From NCBI GenBank assembly GCA_023391015.1, contig JAEWBT010000070.1, forward strand, positions 1-21,978: a stretch of DNA of 21,978 bases, read 5' to 3'. The DNA is from Bacteroidota bacterium. GTDB taxonomy: Bacteria; Bacteroidota; Bacteroidia; Chitinophagales; Chitinophagaceae. Positions 6,496 to 13,551 of the stretch are shown here, in pieces; the first letter of the stretch is position 1; each line of letters starts with the position of its first letter. Under the pieces are notes generated by a model that saw only the letters and a list, made by a program, of their open reading frames with translations, did no database searches and was not told the origin of the DNA. Made by a program: the position numbers and the translations under genes.

Positions 6496-6671
6496 CACTG
6501 AGCCAGTTTTTTAAAGACTTCGTGATTTTCACGCAGGATTTTGTTTTTAGAGGCGAGGATATCCCAGTTTTCTCTTTTAGGTTCCATACTTTTCAGTAAC
6601 TGTTCCAATTCAGCTTCAGAGAAAGTATCAATCCGGGCGATAATAGCCTTTTTCATTTCTGCAATGCTCAT
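6495..6671 (-). CDS. 58-aa antitoxin partner of the Doc-type toxin
   Basis: A small frame starting MSIAEMKKAIIARIDTFSEA and ending KKLAQ lies directly upstream of the toxin and shares its stop/start bases (TGATG). It is rich in charged residues and looks alpha-helical, with a Met-Glu-Pro break near residue 30 and a C-terminal half (RENWDILASKNKILRENHEVF) suited to wrapping a partner. It does not resemble Phd in any obvious way; its identity as antitoxin is inferred from size, order and coupling. TAACTTTA (6698-6691) is a 7/8 match to the -7 consensus and would place its promoter in the 34-bp gap after purK. Confidence 0.78.
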   Translation of the reverse strand: MSIAEMKKAIIARIDTFSEAELEQLLKSMEPKRENWDILASKNKILRENHEVFKKLAQ

Positions 6672-6705
6672 AGTTGTTTGTTTTTACACCTAAAGTTACA
6701 AAAAA

Positions 6706-7836
6706 CTATTCCATCTCCAGTACACTTTGCACTTCTTCCATCGTGCTTTTAACCGCTTCCATCTGGGGCAGCGCAATCGTTACGTGACCCATCTTCCGGC
6801 CTGCTTTGCCGCCGCTTTTGCCGTACCAGTGGAGATGCGCACCGGGGATTTGGAGCAGCGCGTCCACCATCTTTCCGGAAAGTGTAACATCAGTTGTATC
6901 AGGTTCCAGAAAGTTAACCATGGCGGAAGGCAACAGCGTTTGGGTGCTGCCAAGGGGCAGGTTGCAAATAGCGCGCAAAAGCTGCTCGTACTGCGAAGTC
7001 ACGACCGCTTCAATGGTGTGATGACCGCTGTTGTGCGGGCGCGGGGCCATCTCGTTTACGAGCAAATTTCCGGAACTATCAATAAACATTTCTACCGCCA
7101 GAATGCCTACGAACTGAAGCTTTTCAGCAATGTTTCGCGCGAGATTTTCGGCTTGCTTTAAGGTTGTTTCCGGAACGCCGGCTGCCGGGCACAGCTGGTA
7201 ATCCAGAATGAATTTCCCGGGCTTGAAAACCATTTCTACCGGCTCGTAGACAGCAATTTCGCCGTTTTCGTTCCGGGCCACAATCACCGAGATTTCCTTG
7301 GCCAGATCAATCGCTTCTTCCAGTACCGATTCCCCTTCAAAAGCGCTTTCCAGATCGGCTTCGGAACGGAGCATCATCACGCCCTGACCATCGTAGCCGC
7401 CCCGGCAGCTTTTCAAGACCATCGGGTAGGTTATTTCTTCCGCCAAAAGCGCTGATTTTCCGGAAACTACCTTGCCTGCCGCCGTCGGGAAACCGGCCTC
7501 CAACAGCCATGCTTTTTGCAGCCCTTTATCCTGAATCATCTTGATGACCCGCGCCTGCGGAAACACTTTGACGCCGTCGGCTTCCAGCCGCTCCAGCGCT
7601 GCCACCGATACCGCTTCCATTTCAATGGTTACGATGTCCTGAGCCTTTCCAAACGCATACACCGCATCTTCGTCGGTGGGCGCAGCAAGGGTGAAATTCC
7701 GGACAAACGGCGCACTGGTGCAGGCCGCGTTGCCGTCCAGAATAGAGATCTGAAAGCCGAAATCAAGGGCGCTGCGCAGCAGCATGGAGCCGAGCTGGCC
7801 GCCGCCGAGCACGCCGATTTTTGTGGTATGAAGCAA
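6706..7836 (-). CDS. purK: N5-carboxyaminoimidazole ribonucleotide synthase (PurK)
   Basis: PurK uses ATP and bicarbonate to turn AIR into N5-CAIR in purine synthesis. The product opens with KIGVLGGGQLGSMLL (6-20), followed by an ATP-grasp domain with VLKSCRGGYDGQGV and the C-terminal signature NEMAPRPHNSGH. The frame stays open far upstream, but that part runs through intergenic hairpins and repeats and is not homologous. No ATG lies in frame near the conserved start, so I chose the TTG at 7836, giving 376 aa, the usual length. A -7 promoter match 36 nt upstream supports this. Its usual partner purE lies downstream but is separated by a toxin-antitoxin pair. It contains four TTCCGGAA motifs, coding mostly Ser-Gly-Lys or Ser-Gly-Asn. 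Confidence 0.92.
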   Translation of the reverse strand: MLHTTKIGVLGGGQLGSMLLRSALDFGFQISILDGNAACTSAPFVRNFTLAAPTDEDAVYAFGKAQDIVTIEMEAVSVAALERLEADGVKVFPQARVIKMIQDKGLQKAWLLEAGFPTAAGKVVSGKSALLAEEITYPMVLKSCRGGYDGQGVMMLRSEADLESAFEGESVLEEAIDLAKEISVIVARNENGEIAVYEPVEMVFKPGKFILDYQLCPAAGVPETTLKQAENLARNIAEKLQFVGILAVEMFIDSSGNLLVNEMAPRPHNSGHHTIEAVVTSQYEQLLRAICNLPLGSTQTLLPSAMVNFLEPDTTDVTLSGKMVDALLQIPGAHLHWYGKSGGKAGRKMGHVTIALPQMEAVKSTMEEVQSVLEME

Positions 7837-7871
7837 GGGAAGTAGAAAGATTTGAGTAGAAAGTAGAAAGA

Positions 7872-7879
7872 CAAAAGTA
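7872..7879 (-). promoter_or_regulatory. Candidate -7 element for purK (TACTTTTG)
   Basis: On the minus strand TACTTTTG (7879-7872) matches TAnnTTTG exactly, 35 nt before the proposed TTG start. The region also carries repeated AGTAGAAAG on the plus strand (7841-7870). No clear -33 TTTG is seen. Confidence 0.42.
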
Positions 7880-7950
7880 GAACGGCAGGTCAGGATTTCC
7901 CGAAACGCAGGAAATGCACCGGATGCAGGAATACGGTAGGAATACGGTAG

Positions 7951-8058
7951 GAACGCGCCAAGAGGCGCGTTCTGAACAATCAACAAACAACGTGTTGGGG
8001 ACAATCAACAAACAACGCGTTGGGGACAATCAAAAAGAACGCGCCTCTTGGCGCGTTC
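7951..8058. repeat. Small element: two inverted GAACGCGCC hairpins flanking 25-bp direct repeats
   Basis: Hairpin one (7951-7972: GAACGCGCC, loop AAGA, GGCGCGTTC) and hairpin two (8037-8058, same stem, loop TCTT) are reverse complements of each other, including the flanking TAGGAACG/CGTTCCTA. Between them two 25-bp direct repeats (7976-8000 and 8001-8025, starting ACAATCAACAAACAACG) differ at one position and are followed by a partial third copy. Two copies of GGAATACGGTA precede hairpin one. The structure fills the gap between purK and lepA and looks like a non-autonomous mobile or recombinogenic element. Confidence 0.7.
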
Positions 8059-8086
8059 CTACAGAATCCTTCTTTTGTCTTTCTCC

Positions 8087-9892
8087 TCAATCATCCAGCT
8101 TCAGCACCGCCAGGAAGGCTTCCTGCGGCACTTCTACAGATCCAATCTGGCGCATCCGCTTTTTACCTTCTTTCTGCTTTTCCAGGAGCTTGCGTTTCCG
8201 GGAAATATCGCCGCCATAACACTTCGCCGTTACGTCTTTGCGCATCGCCGAAATGGTTTCGCGGGCCACAATCTTCGCCCCAATCGCCGCCTGAATGGCA
8301 ATCATAAACTGCTGGCGGGGCAACAGTTCTTTGAGTTTATTACACAGCTTGCGGCCAAAATCCTCGGCACGCCCGCGGTGAATCAAGGCAGAAAGGGCAT
8401 CCACTTTTTCGCCGTTCAGCAGGATGTCCATCTTGGCGATGTCGCTCTGCCGGTAATCAATCGGGTGGTAGTCGAAAGAAGCATAGCCACGGGTAGAAGA
8501 CTTGAGCTTGTCGTAGAAGTCAAACACGATTTCGGCAAGCGGCATCTCAAAAATCAACTCTACGCGGGAAGGTGTCAGGTAGCTTTGGTTGATCAGCATG
8601 CCGCGCTTGCCCAGGCACAAGGTCATGATGTTGCCGATATAATCGGGCAGGGTGATGATCTGGGCACGGATAAACGGCTCTTCAATGCGGTCGATGTGGT
8701 TGGGCGGCGGCATCTCCGACGGGTTGTTCACAGTTACGCGCTTGTCCGGGTCGCGGGTGGTGTAGGCGTAAAAGCTTACGTTCGGAACCGTAGTGATGAC
8801 CGTTTGGTTGAACTCGCGCTCCAGCCGCTCCTGAATGATTTCCATGTGCAGCATCCCGAGGAATCCGCAACGGAAACCAAAGCCCAGCGCCTGCGACGTC
8901 TCCGGCTCAAAGGTGAGCGAGGCGTCGTTCAGTTGCAGCTTTTCCATGCATTCGCGCAGTTCCTCAAACTCGTCGGTATTGACCGGGAAGATACCGGCAA
9001 AAACCATTGGTTTTACGTCCTCAAAGCCTTGAATGCGCTCCGGCGACGGGTTTTTCGCCAAGGTCAGCGTGTCGCCCACTTTCACGTCTTTGGCGTTTTT
9101 GATACCGGTAATAATGTAGCCTACGTCGCCGGTCGTCACCTCCTGCTTCGGCGTCATGGTAAGCTTTAGTACGCCCACCTCGTCGGCTTCGTAGTCTTTG
9201 CCGGTCGCCATAAAGCGCACTTTGTCGCCTTTTTTGATAGACCCGTTCACCACGCGGTAATACACGATAATGCCGCGGAACGAGTTGAAAACCGAGTCGA
9301 ACACAAGGGCTTGCAGGGGCGCTTCCGGGTCGCCGGTGGGACCGGGAATGCGGGTGATGATGGCTTCCAGAATTTGTTCAATTCCGATGCCGCTTTTGCC
9401 GGAAGCCAGGATAATTTCTTCCGGTTTGCAGCCAATCAGGTCCACAATCTGGTCGGTCACTTCCGGAATCATCGCCCCTTCCATATCAATCTTGTTGATA
9501 ACGGGGATGATTTCCAGGTCGTTGTCCAGCGCGAGGTAGAGGTTGGAAATGGTTTGCGCCTGAATGCCCTGAGAGGCGTCCACGAGCAGCAAAGCGCCCT
9601 CGCAGGCGGCCAGTGCGCGGCTTACTTCATAGGAGAAATCCACGTGGCCGGGCGTGTCAATCAGGTTGAGGGTATAGTCTTCGCCGCCATGCTGGTAGTT
9701 AATCTGGATGGCGTGGCTTTTAATGGTAATGCCTTTTTCGCGCTCCAGATCCATATCGTCCAGCACCTGTGCCTGCATCTGGCGTTCGGTAATGGTTTTG
9801 GTGTGTTCCAGCAAGCGGTCGGCCAGGGTGGATTTTCCGTGGTCGATATGGGCAATAATGCAAAAATTGCGGATGTTCTTCTGCGGCGTCAT
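8087..9892 (-). CDS. lepA: Elongation factor 4 (LepA), ribosome back-translocase
   Basis: The 601-aa product is full length for LepA. G1 is AHIDHGKST (14-22), G3 DTPGHVDF (79-86) and G4 NKID (133-136). The EF-G-like domains and the LepA-specific C-terminal domain, with basic RKRKLLEKQKEGKKRMRQIG near the end, follow. It is a cytoplasmic GTPase acting on stalled or mistranslocated ribosomes. The ATG at 9892 directly precedes the conserved KNIRNFCIIAHIDHGK. TATTTTCG (9908-9901) is a one-mismatch -7 candidate very near the start and falls inside a small inverted repeat, TAGCGT/ACGCTA (9894-9913). Only one copy of the iterated palindrome occurs in this 1.8-kb gene. Confidence 0.97.
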   Translation of the reverse strand: MTPQKNIRNFCIIAHIDHGKSTLADRLLEHTKTITERQMQAQVLDDMDLEREKGITIKSHAIQINYQHGGEDYTLNLIDTPGHVDFSYEVSRALAACEGALLLVDASQGIQAQTISNLYLALDNDLEIIPVINKIDMEGAMIPEVTDQIVDLIGCKPEEIILASGKSGIGIEQILEAIITRIPGPTGDPEAPLQALVFDSVFNSFRGIIVYYRVVNGSIKKGDKVRFMATGKDYEADEVGVLKLTMTPKQEVTTGDVGYIITGIKNAKDVKVGDTLTLAKNPSPERIQGFEDVKPMVFAGIFPVNTDEFEELRECMEKLQLNDASLTFEPETSQALGFGFRCGFLGMLHMEIIQERLEREFNQTVITTVPNVSFYAYTTRDPDKRVTVNNPSEMPPPNHIDRIEEPFIRAQIITLPDYIGNIMTLCLGKRGMLINQSYLTPSRVELIFEMPLAEIVFDFYDKLKSSTRGYASFDYHPIDYRQSDIAKMDILLNGEKVDALSALIHRGRAEDFGRKLCNKLKELLPRQQFMIAIQAAIGAKIVARETISAMRKDVTAKCYGGDISRKRKLLEKQKEGKKRMRQIGSVEVPQEAFLAVLKLDD

Positions 9893-10018
9893 GTAGCGTG
9901 CGAAAATACGCTATAAGTAGCGCCCCACACGGATAATTTAAGGCTCTTTCGGGGTTGGAATTGCCAATTTTTTTTGGGATTTTGGGAAAGCGGAAGGGCT
10001 TGGAAGGGGCGGTTCTGC

Positions 10019-10103
10019 TTTTTACCACGCTGCCTTAGGGCGGGGTCTTACAATTAAAGGGAGCTTCCTTTTACGAGATTCTGCCGAAGGCAGAATGACA
10101 AAA
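10019..10103. repeat. 84-85 bp dispersed repeat, copy 1
   Basis: First of three same-orientation copies. The left end is diverged (TTTTTACCACG where the others have TTTTGTCACC). The middle GGGTCTTACAATTAAA and the right end GAGATTCTGCCGAAGGCAG followed by AATGACAAAA are intact. Each half forms a small CTGCC/GGCAG hairpin, and the two halves are imperfect inverted repeats of each other. Confidence 0.75.
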
Positions 10104-10155
10104 CAAAATGCGGAGGCCAAAAAGTAGCTTAGACGTAACAGCGGATTGGCTCTTG

Positions 10156-10239
10156 TTTTGTCACCCTGCCGAAGGCAGGGTCTCACAATTAAAAAGACAC
10201 TTAATTCCACAAGATTCCCTCTTTGGCGAAATGACAAAA
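10156..10239. repeat. 84-bp dispersed repeat, copy 2
   Basis: It begins TTTTGTCACCCTGCCGAAGG and ends TGACAAAA, with terminal inverted repeats TTTTGTCA/TGACAAAA. The left half is intact; the right-half hairpin is diverged (GATTCCCTCTTTGGCGAA). Confidence 0.78.
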
Positions 10240-10267
10240 TGGGCGTCAGAAACTTAACCGGTTTCTA

Positions 10268-10351
10268 TTTTGTCACCCCGCCTTGGGGCGGGGTCTTACA
10301 ATTAAAAGGACCTTCTTTTTACGAGATTCTGCCTTCGGCAGAATGACAAAA
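10268..10351. repeat. 84-bp dispersed repeat, copy 3
   Basis: The best preserved copy: TTTTGTCACCCCGCC and its hairpin partner on the left, GATTCTGCCTTCGGCAG on the right, ending TGACAAAA. Both half-hairpins are intact, giving a bipartite palindromic element of the MITE/REP type. Confidence 0.78.
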
Positions 10352-10504
10352 CAGACGTAGGAATACAAAAGAAAACATCCGTGCGACACAAAACGCTCTT
10401 TCTTTAAGGCGCTTAACAGAAAAAAGCCGGGACGGAAGCGTATTTTCCGGAAATCGCTCCTTTTTTTCCGGAAACCGGAGTACCAATTTCCGGAAATTTC
10501 GCCC

Positions 10505-10550
10505 AAAAAAAGCGGGAAAGAAACCTCTTGTAAGGTTGCCTTTCCCGCTT
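10505..10550 (-). terminator. Rho-independent terminator of the NYN/cold-shock gene
   Basis: AAGCGGGAAAG (10510-10520) pairs with CTTTCCCGCTT (10540-10550), with an inner AACCT/AGGTT stem. On the minus strand the hairpin ends in seven T (10511-10505). It lies 32 nt past the stop codon at 10582. Confidence 0.82.
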
Positions 10551-10581
10551 CAGAAATGAAATTTTTCCGGAAATCCGGCTT

Positions 10582-11586
10582 TTAAACCACCGTGATTTCT
10601 TTCGCCACTACGCGACCATCATTCATGGTTTCTTCGCTGTACTCAACCGCATCGCCTACCTGCAACTGGGAAAATTCCAGATTGGTTACAGCGGTGTGGT
10701 AGAAAAACGCATCGCGCGGATAGCTGCTGATAAAGCCATAACCGTCTTTCAGGGCTTTCACGGTTCCGGTTTTGCGCACCGCATTTTCACTTACAGGCGA
10801 AGTGGCGTTATAAACGTGCCCGGACGCAACTGAATTGGCACTGGTATAACTATCGGTGCTGTAGCTATTGCCATAGCTGACCTCAACGTCGTTTTCGTAG
10901 CGACGACCTGCAACGTATGGCCGGTCTTCTTTTTTGGGAACAAACAATGCGTCAATGGTAGCGTCTTCGCCTTCTGCTGCTTCGTCGATAAGGGAATGCA
11001 ACGCAATGGGGTAGGCCGATTCGGCCACCAGATCGCGGGAGGTTTGGGAAACGCGCTCGCGGCCCAGATCATCCACATAAGAAAACTCCCAATGCACCAG
11101 CATCACGCGGGTGCCAAGGGTATTGAGCTTGCGCACCAGCGGGGTATAATCACCGTCGGAGGCAATCAGCACCACCACGTCAAAACGCTTGTGAAGGGTC
11201 AGTTCATAGGCTTCCAGCGACAGCCATACTTCGGTATTGCTTTCGGAGCGGGAAGTGCCAAAAATGCGAATCGGCAGGTAGTGGGTCGTAACGCCTTCGT
11301 TGGTGAGGATGTCATCAAAAACGCGTTCATAAAGCAGTTGTTTTTCACGCTGGGCCGTTTCATAAGCGCCGAGGCGGCCCCGGAAATAGTGAGCATCCAC
11401 AATCGGACAAAGCTCAATCGGAAGATTGTCGGAAGCGGCAACGCGTTCGCGGATAAAGTTGTGAAGACCAGAGATGGAAATACGGGCCTTACGATCGTGT
11501 ACGTAATTGTAAAAGCGCGACACGTGCATCAGGTAATTGCCGTCATAAAAAACGCCGATGCGGGTGGTGCGGGATGATGATGACAT
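10582..11586 (-). CDS. NYN-domain (PIN-like) nuclease fused to a cold-shock RNA-binding domain
   Basis: Residues 1-200 form a NYN/LabA-like domain with acidic residues in the usual places: D15 in VFYDGNYL, E119 in NTEVWLSLEAYE, D136, and D144/D146 in ASDGDYTPLV. A low-complexity Ser/Thr/Tyr linker (about 225-268) leads to a C-terminal cold-shock domain (272-334) with RNP1-like GYGFI (282-286) and RNP2-like AFFYHTA (293-299). NYN domains are metal-dependent RNases, so a cytoplasmic RNase with its own RNA- or ssDNA-binding module is a fair inference; substrate unknown. The gene is single, with a strong terminator and a 271-bp leader region. The start follows from MSSSSRTTRIGVFYDGN, a typical short lead-in. 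Confidence 0.8.
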   Translation of the reverse strand: MSSSSRTTRIGVFYDGNYLMHVSRFYNYVHDRKARISISGLHNFIRERVAASDNLPIELCPIVDAHYFRGRLGAYETAQREKQLLYERVFDDILTNEGVTTHYLPIRIFGTSRSESNTEVWLSLEAYELTLHKRFDVVVLIASDGDYTPLVRKLNTLGTRVMLVHWEFSYVDDLGRERVSQTSRDLVAESAYPIALHSLIDEAAEGEDATIDALFVPKKEDRPYVAGRRYENDVEVSYGNSYSTDSYTSANSVASGHVYNATSPVSENAVRKTGTVKALKDGYGFISSYPRDAFFYHTAVTNLEFSQLQVGDAVEYSEETMNDGRVVAKEITVV

Positions 11587-11843
11587 AAAAAAAGGAGAAT
11601 GGGGAAAAAGGGTGTGAGATTTAAATGCTAAGAAAGTTTACAAAGTAGCGTAGTGAATCACGATCAATGTACAATATTACAAGGTACTTTTCGCATATTT
11701 AAGACAAAGAAAAAGACAAAACGGTTGGCTGGCATTAAAAGAAAATTCTAAAAATCACATGATGATTTGATTTTTCATATAAGTGGCGCAAAAGTAAGGG
11801 GTTTCTAGCCCAAAAAATAAATTTAGAGTTTCAAGAAGTAAAA
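11587..11843. other. AT-rich leader region upstream of the NYN gene
   Basis: No gene is seen. On the minus strand TACTTTTG (11796-11789) matches the -7 consensus, but it would give a leader near 200 nt and its nearest -33-like TTTG (11814-11811) has only 14 nt spacing. The long leader, if real, would suit a cold-shock-type or autoregulated mRNA; this is speculative. Confidence 0.4.
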
Positions 11844-11875
11844 GAAGAGGCTGATTGTTAATAATCAGCCTCTTC
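11844..11875 (-). terminator. Terminator overlapping the stop codon of the AAA+ gene
   Basis: A 13-bp perfect stem, GAAGAGGCTGATT (11844-11856) with its complement at 11863-11875, has a 6-nt loop. On the minus strand the first arm encodes the last sense codons (Glu-Glu-Ala-Asp), the stop lies at the loop, and TTTTACTTCTTG follows. The stem is therefore partly coding. Confidence 0.72.
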
Positions 11876-13387
11876 GTCTATATCATCAAAGTTCATGTTG
11901 AGCATTCCGGAAAGCAAGTCGCCAAATGCATAGCCACCCATATCGGCGGTCCGGCGCGAGATCAGCGAAAACTCTGCCAAAGCGTGAAGCACAAACTCCA
12001 TCAGCAAAGCAGCTTGTTGCTCGGTGGCCTGCGGGTAAAAACTTTTCACCACCGCGTAAAGTCCATCCACCGAGTACAGCTTTTCTTGGTAAACAGTATC
12101 CGAGGCGTCGGCGGGAAGGGCCAGTTCGTGCCCATGACCAAACCAATCAATTACCGGCTTATACGGACTGGGCTTTGGAGCCACTTTTCCTTTTGCCTGC
12201 CGTTCGCCTTTCTTAAAGCTCGCCGGGTCGGGAAAATAATCGGTAAACACCGAGCGAATGGCCATCCCCAAAAGTCGCTGGGCTACCACTGCCGGACCTT
12301 CTACCTCGCCTTCATAAACCAACTCGATTTTTCCGGTAATGCTGCTCACCACACCCGCTAAGTCAGCAATGCGGGCCATCGTGTGGGAAGCACCCTGCCG
12401 CAGCGCACGCCGCTCGGCAGCACTCACCAGGTTTTCATAAGCCGAAATCGTGAGGCGGGCCGAGACGCCGCTTTTCTGGTCCACGTACTCGCTTTTGCGC
12501 GCCTGCATGGCCAATTCTTCCACCAAAACTTTGAGCAAATCCGGCACCTCCACCAGCCCTTCCTGCTCCGGCAAAATGTCGGCTTCCTGGGCCGTAATGG
12601 CTTTGGAAATATCGACCGTTTTGGGGTAATGGGTGATAATCTGACTTTCAATCCGGTCTTTCAACGGGGTTACGATAGAGCCGCGGTTGGTGTAATCTTC
12701 CGGGTTGGCCGTAAACACAAAAAGAATATCCAGGGGCATCCGTAGCTTAAAACCGCGAATCTGAATGTCGCCTTCCTGAAGAATATTGAAGAGAGCTACC
12801 TGAATGCGGGCCTGCAGGTCGGGCAGTTCGTTAATCACGAAGATGCCACGATTAGACCGGGGAATAATGCCGTAGTGAAGTGCGCGGTCATCGGCCAGCG
12901 AAATGCGCAGGTTGGCCGCTTTGATGGGATCGATATCGCCAATCAGGTCGGCCACCGACACGTCGGGCGTGGCCAGTTTTTCGCTGTAGCGCTCCGAGCG
13001 GTGCACCCAGCGGATGGGCGTTTCGTCCCCTTTTTCGGCTATTAAGGCTTTTCCAAAAGAAGAAATCGGCTCCAGCGGATCATCGTTGATTTCCGAACCT
13101 GCAATCGCCGGAACCCACTCGTCTAAAAGGTGCGTCATTTCGCGCGCCATCCGGGTTTTGGCTTGCCCGCGCAGGCCCAGAAACAAGATATTGTGGCGCG
13201 ATAACAAGGCGCGCTCTACGTCGGGAACTACCGTGTCTTCGTAGCCGATGACCGTTTGGAAAGGCTGCTCTTTCCGGGAAATAGAGCGGATAAGATTGTG
13301 TCGGACTTCTTCTTTTACCGAACGGGATTGGTAACCGGAAGCGCGGAGCTGTCCAAGGGTTTGAATATCAGGAGGGGTAGAATGCAT
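11858..13387 (-). CDS. ChlI/MoxR-like AAA+ ATPase of unknown function
   Basis: The 509-aa protein has an AAA+ core related to magnesium-chelatase subunit I. LFLGLRGQAKTRM (68-80) is an unusual Walker A with Ala before the Lys, IFVINELPDL (182-191) a Walker B with Asn-Glu instead of Asp-Glu, and FTANPEDYTNRG (225-236) the sensor region. GSEINDDPLEPIS (97-109) and PRSNRGIFVINE are characteristic of a COG1239-like bacterial subgroup that often partners a von Willebrand factor A protein. No such partner and no porphyrin genes lie in this window, so chelatase function is not supported. The C-terminal 200 residues are mixed helical and unassigned. Divergent from the PKD-repeat gene, 164 bp away. 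The ATG at 13387 is the only good start. Confidence 0.78.
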   Translation of the reverse strand: MHSTPPDIQTLGQLRASGYQSRSVKEEVRHNLIRSISRKEQPFQTVIGYEDTVVPDVERALLSRHNILFLGLRGQAKTRMAREMTHLLDEWVPAIAGSEINDDPLEPISSFGKALIAEKGDETPIRWVHRSERYSEKLATPDVSVADLIGDIDPIKAANLRISLADDRALHYGIIPRSNRGIFVINELPDLQARIQVALFNILQEGDIQIRGFKLRMPLDILFVFTANPEDYTNRGSIVTPLKDRIESQIITHYPKTVDISKAITAQEADILPEQEGLVEVPDLLKVLVEELAMQARKSEYVDQKSGVSARLTISAYENLVSAAERRALRQGASHTMARIADLAGVVSSITGKIELVYEGEVEGPAVVAQRLLGMAIRSVFTDYFPDPASFKKGERQAKGKVAPKPSPYKPVIDWFGHGHELALPADASDTVYQEKLYSVDGLYAVVKSFYPQATEQQAALLMEFVLHALAEFSLISRRTADMGGYAFGDLLSGMLNMNFDDIDEEADY

Positions 13388-13551
13388 AAGTTTAAAAAAT
13401 ACCAGAACGTTGAGGGGAGAGTAACAGCCAAATACCCGGAAGGGTTGCGTGGAGTGCTTTATTAAAGATAAATTTCCGGAAATAAACGTCTGGACTGTTT
13501 CGTTAAAAAAGCTTTAACTTGCTTTCCCTGGCGGGCTCTTTGACTTTATTT

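Larger units (their letters stand above)
9893..10581. other. Repeat-rich intergenic region (689 bp)
   Basis: No convincing gene is present between lepA and the NYN gene. From left to right it holds the lepA leader, three copies of an 84-85 bp imperfect-palindrome repeat (10019-10351), about 90 bp of unremarkable sequence, four copies of the iterated TTTCCGGAAA palindrome (10443-10574) and the terminator of the NYN gene. Small frames here run through the repeats and are not supported. Confidence 0.8.

Noticed and set aside
7837..8004. Upstream extension of PurK to a TTG at 8004
   Set aside because: The added 56 residues would be translated from intergenic hairpins and direct repeats and are not part of PurK.
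7976..8038. 25-bp direct repeats considered as a CRISPR array
   Set aside because: The repeats are directly adjacent with no spacers, only two full copies exist, and no cas gene is nearby.
8048..9169. 373-codon open frame on the plus strand opposite lepA
   Set aside because: LepA is certain on the other strand; this frame has no family features and starts in intergenic sequence.
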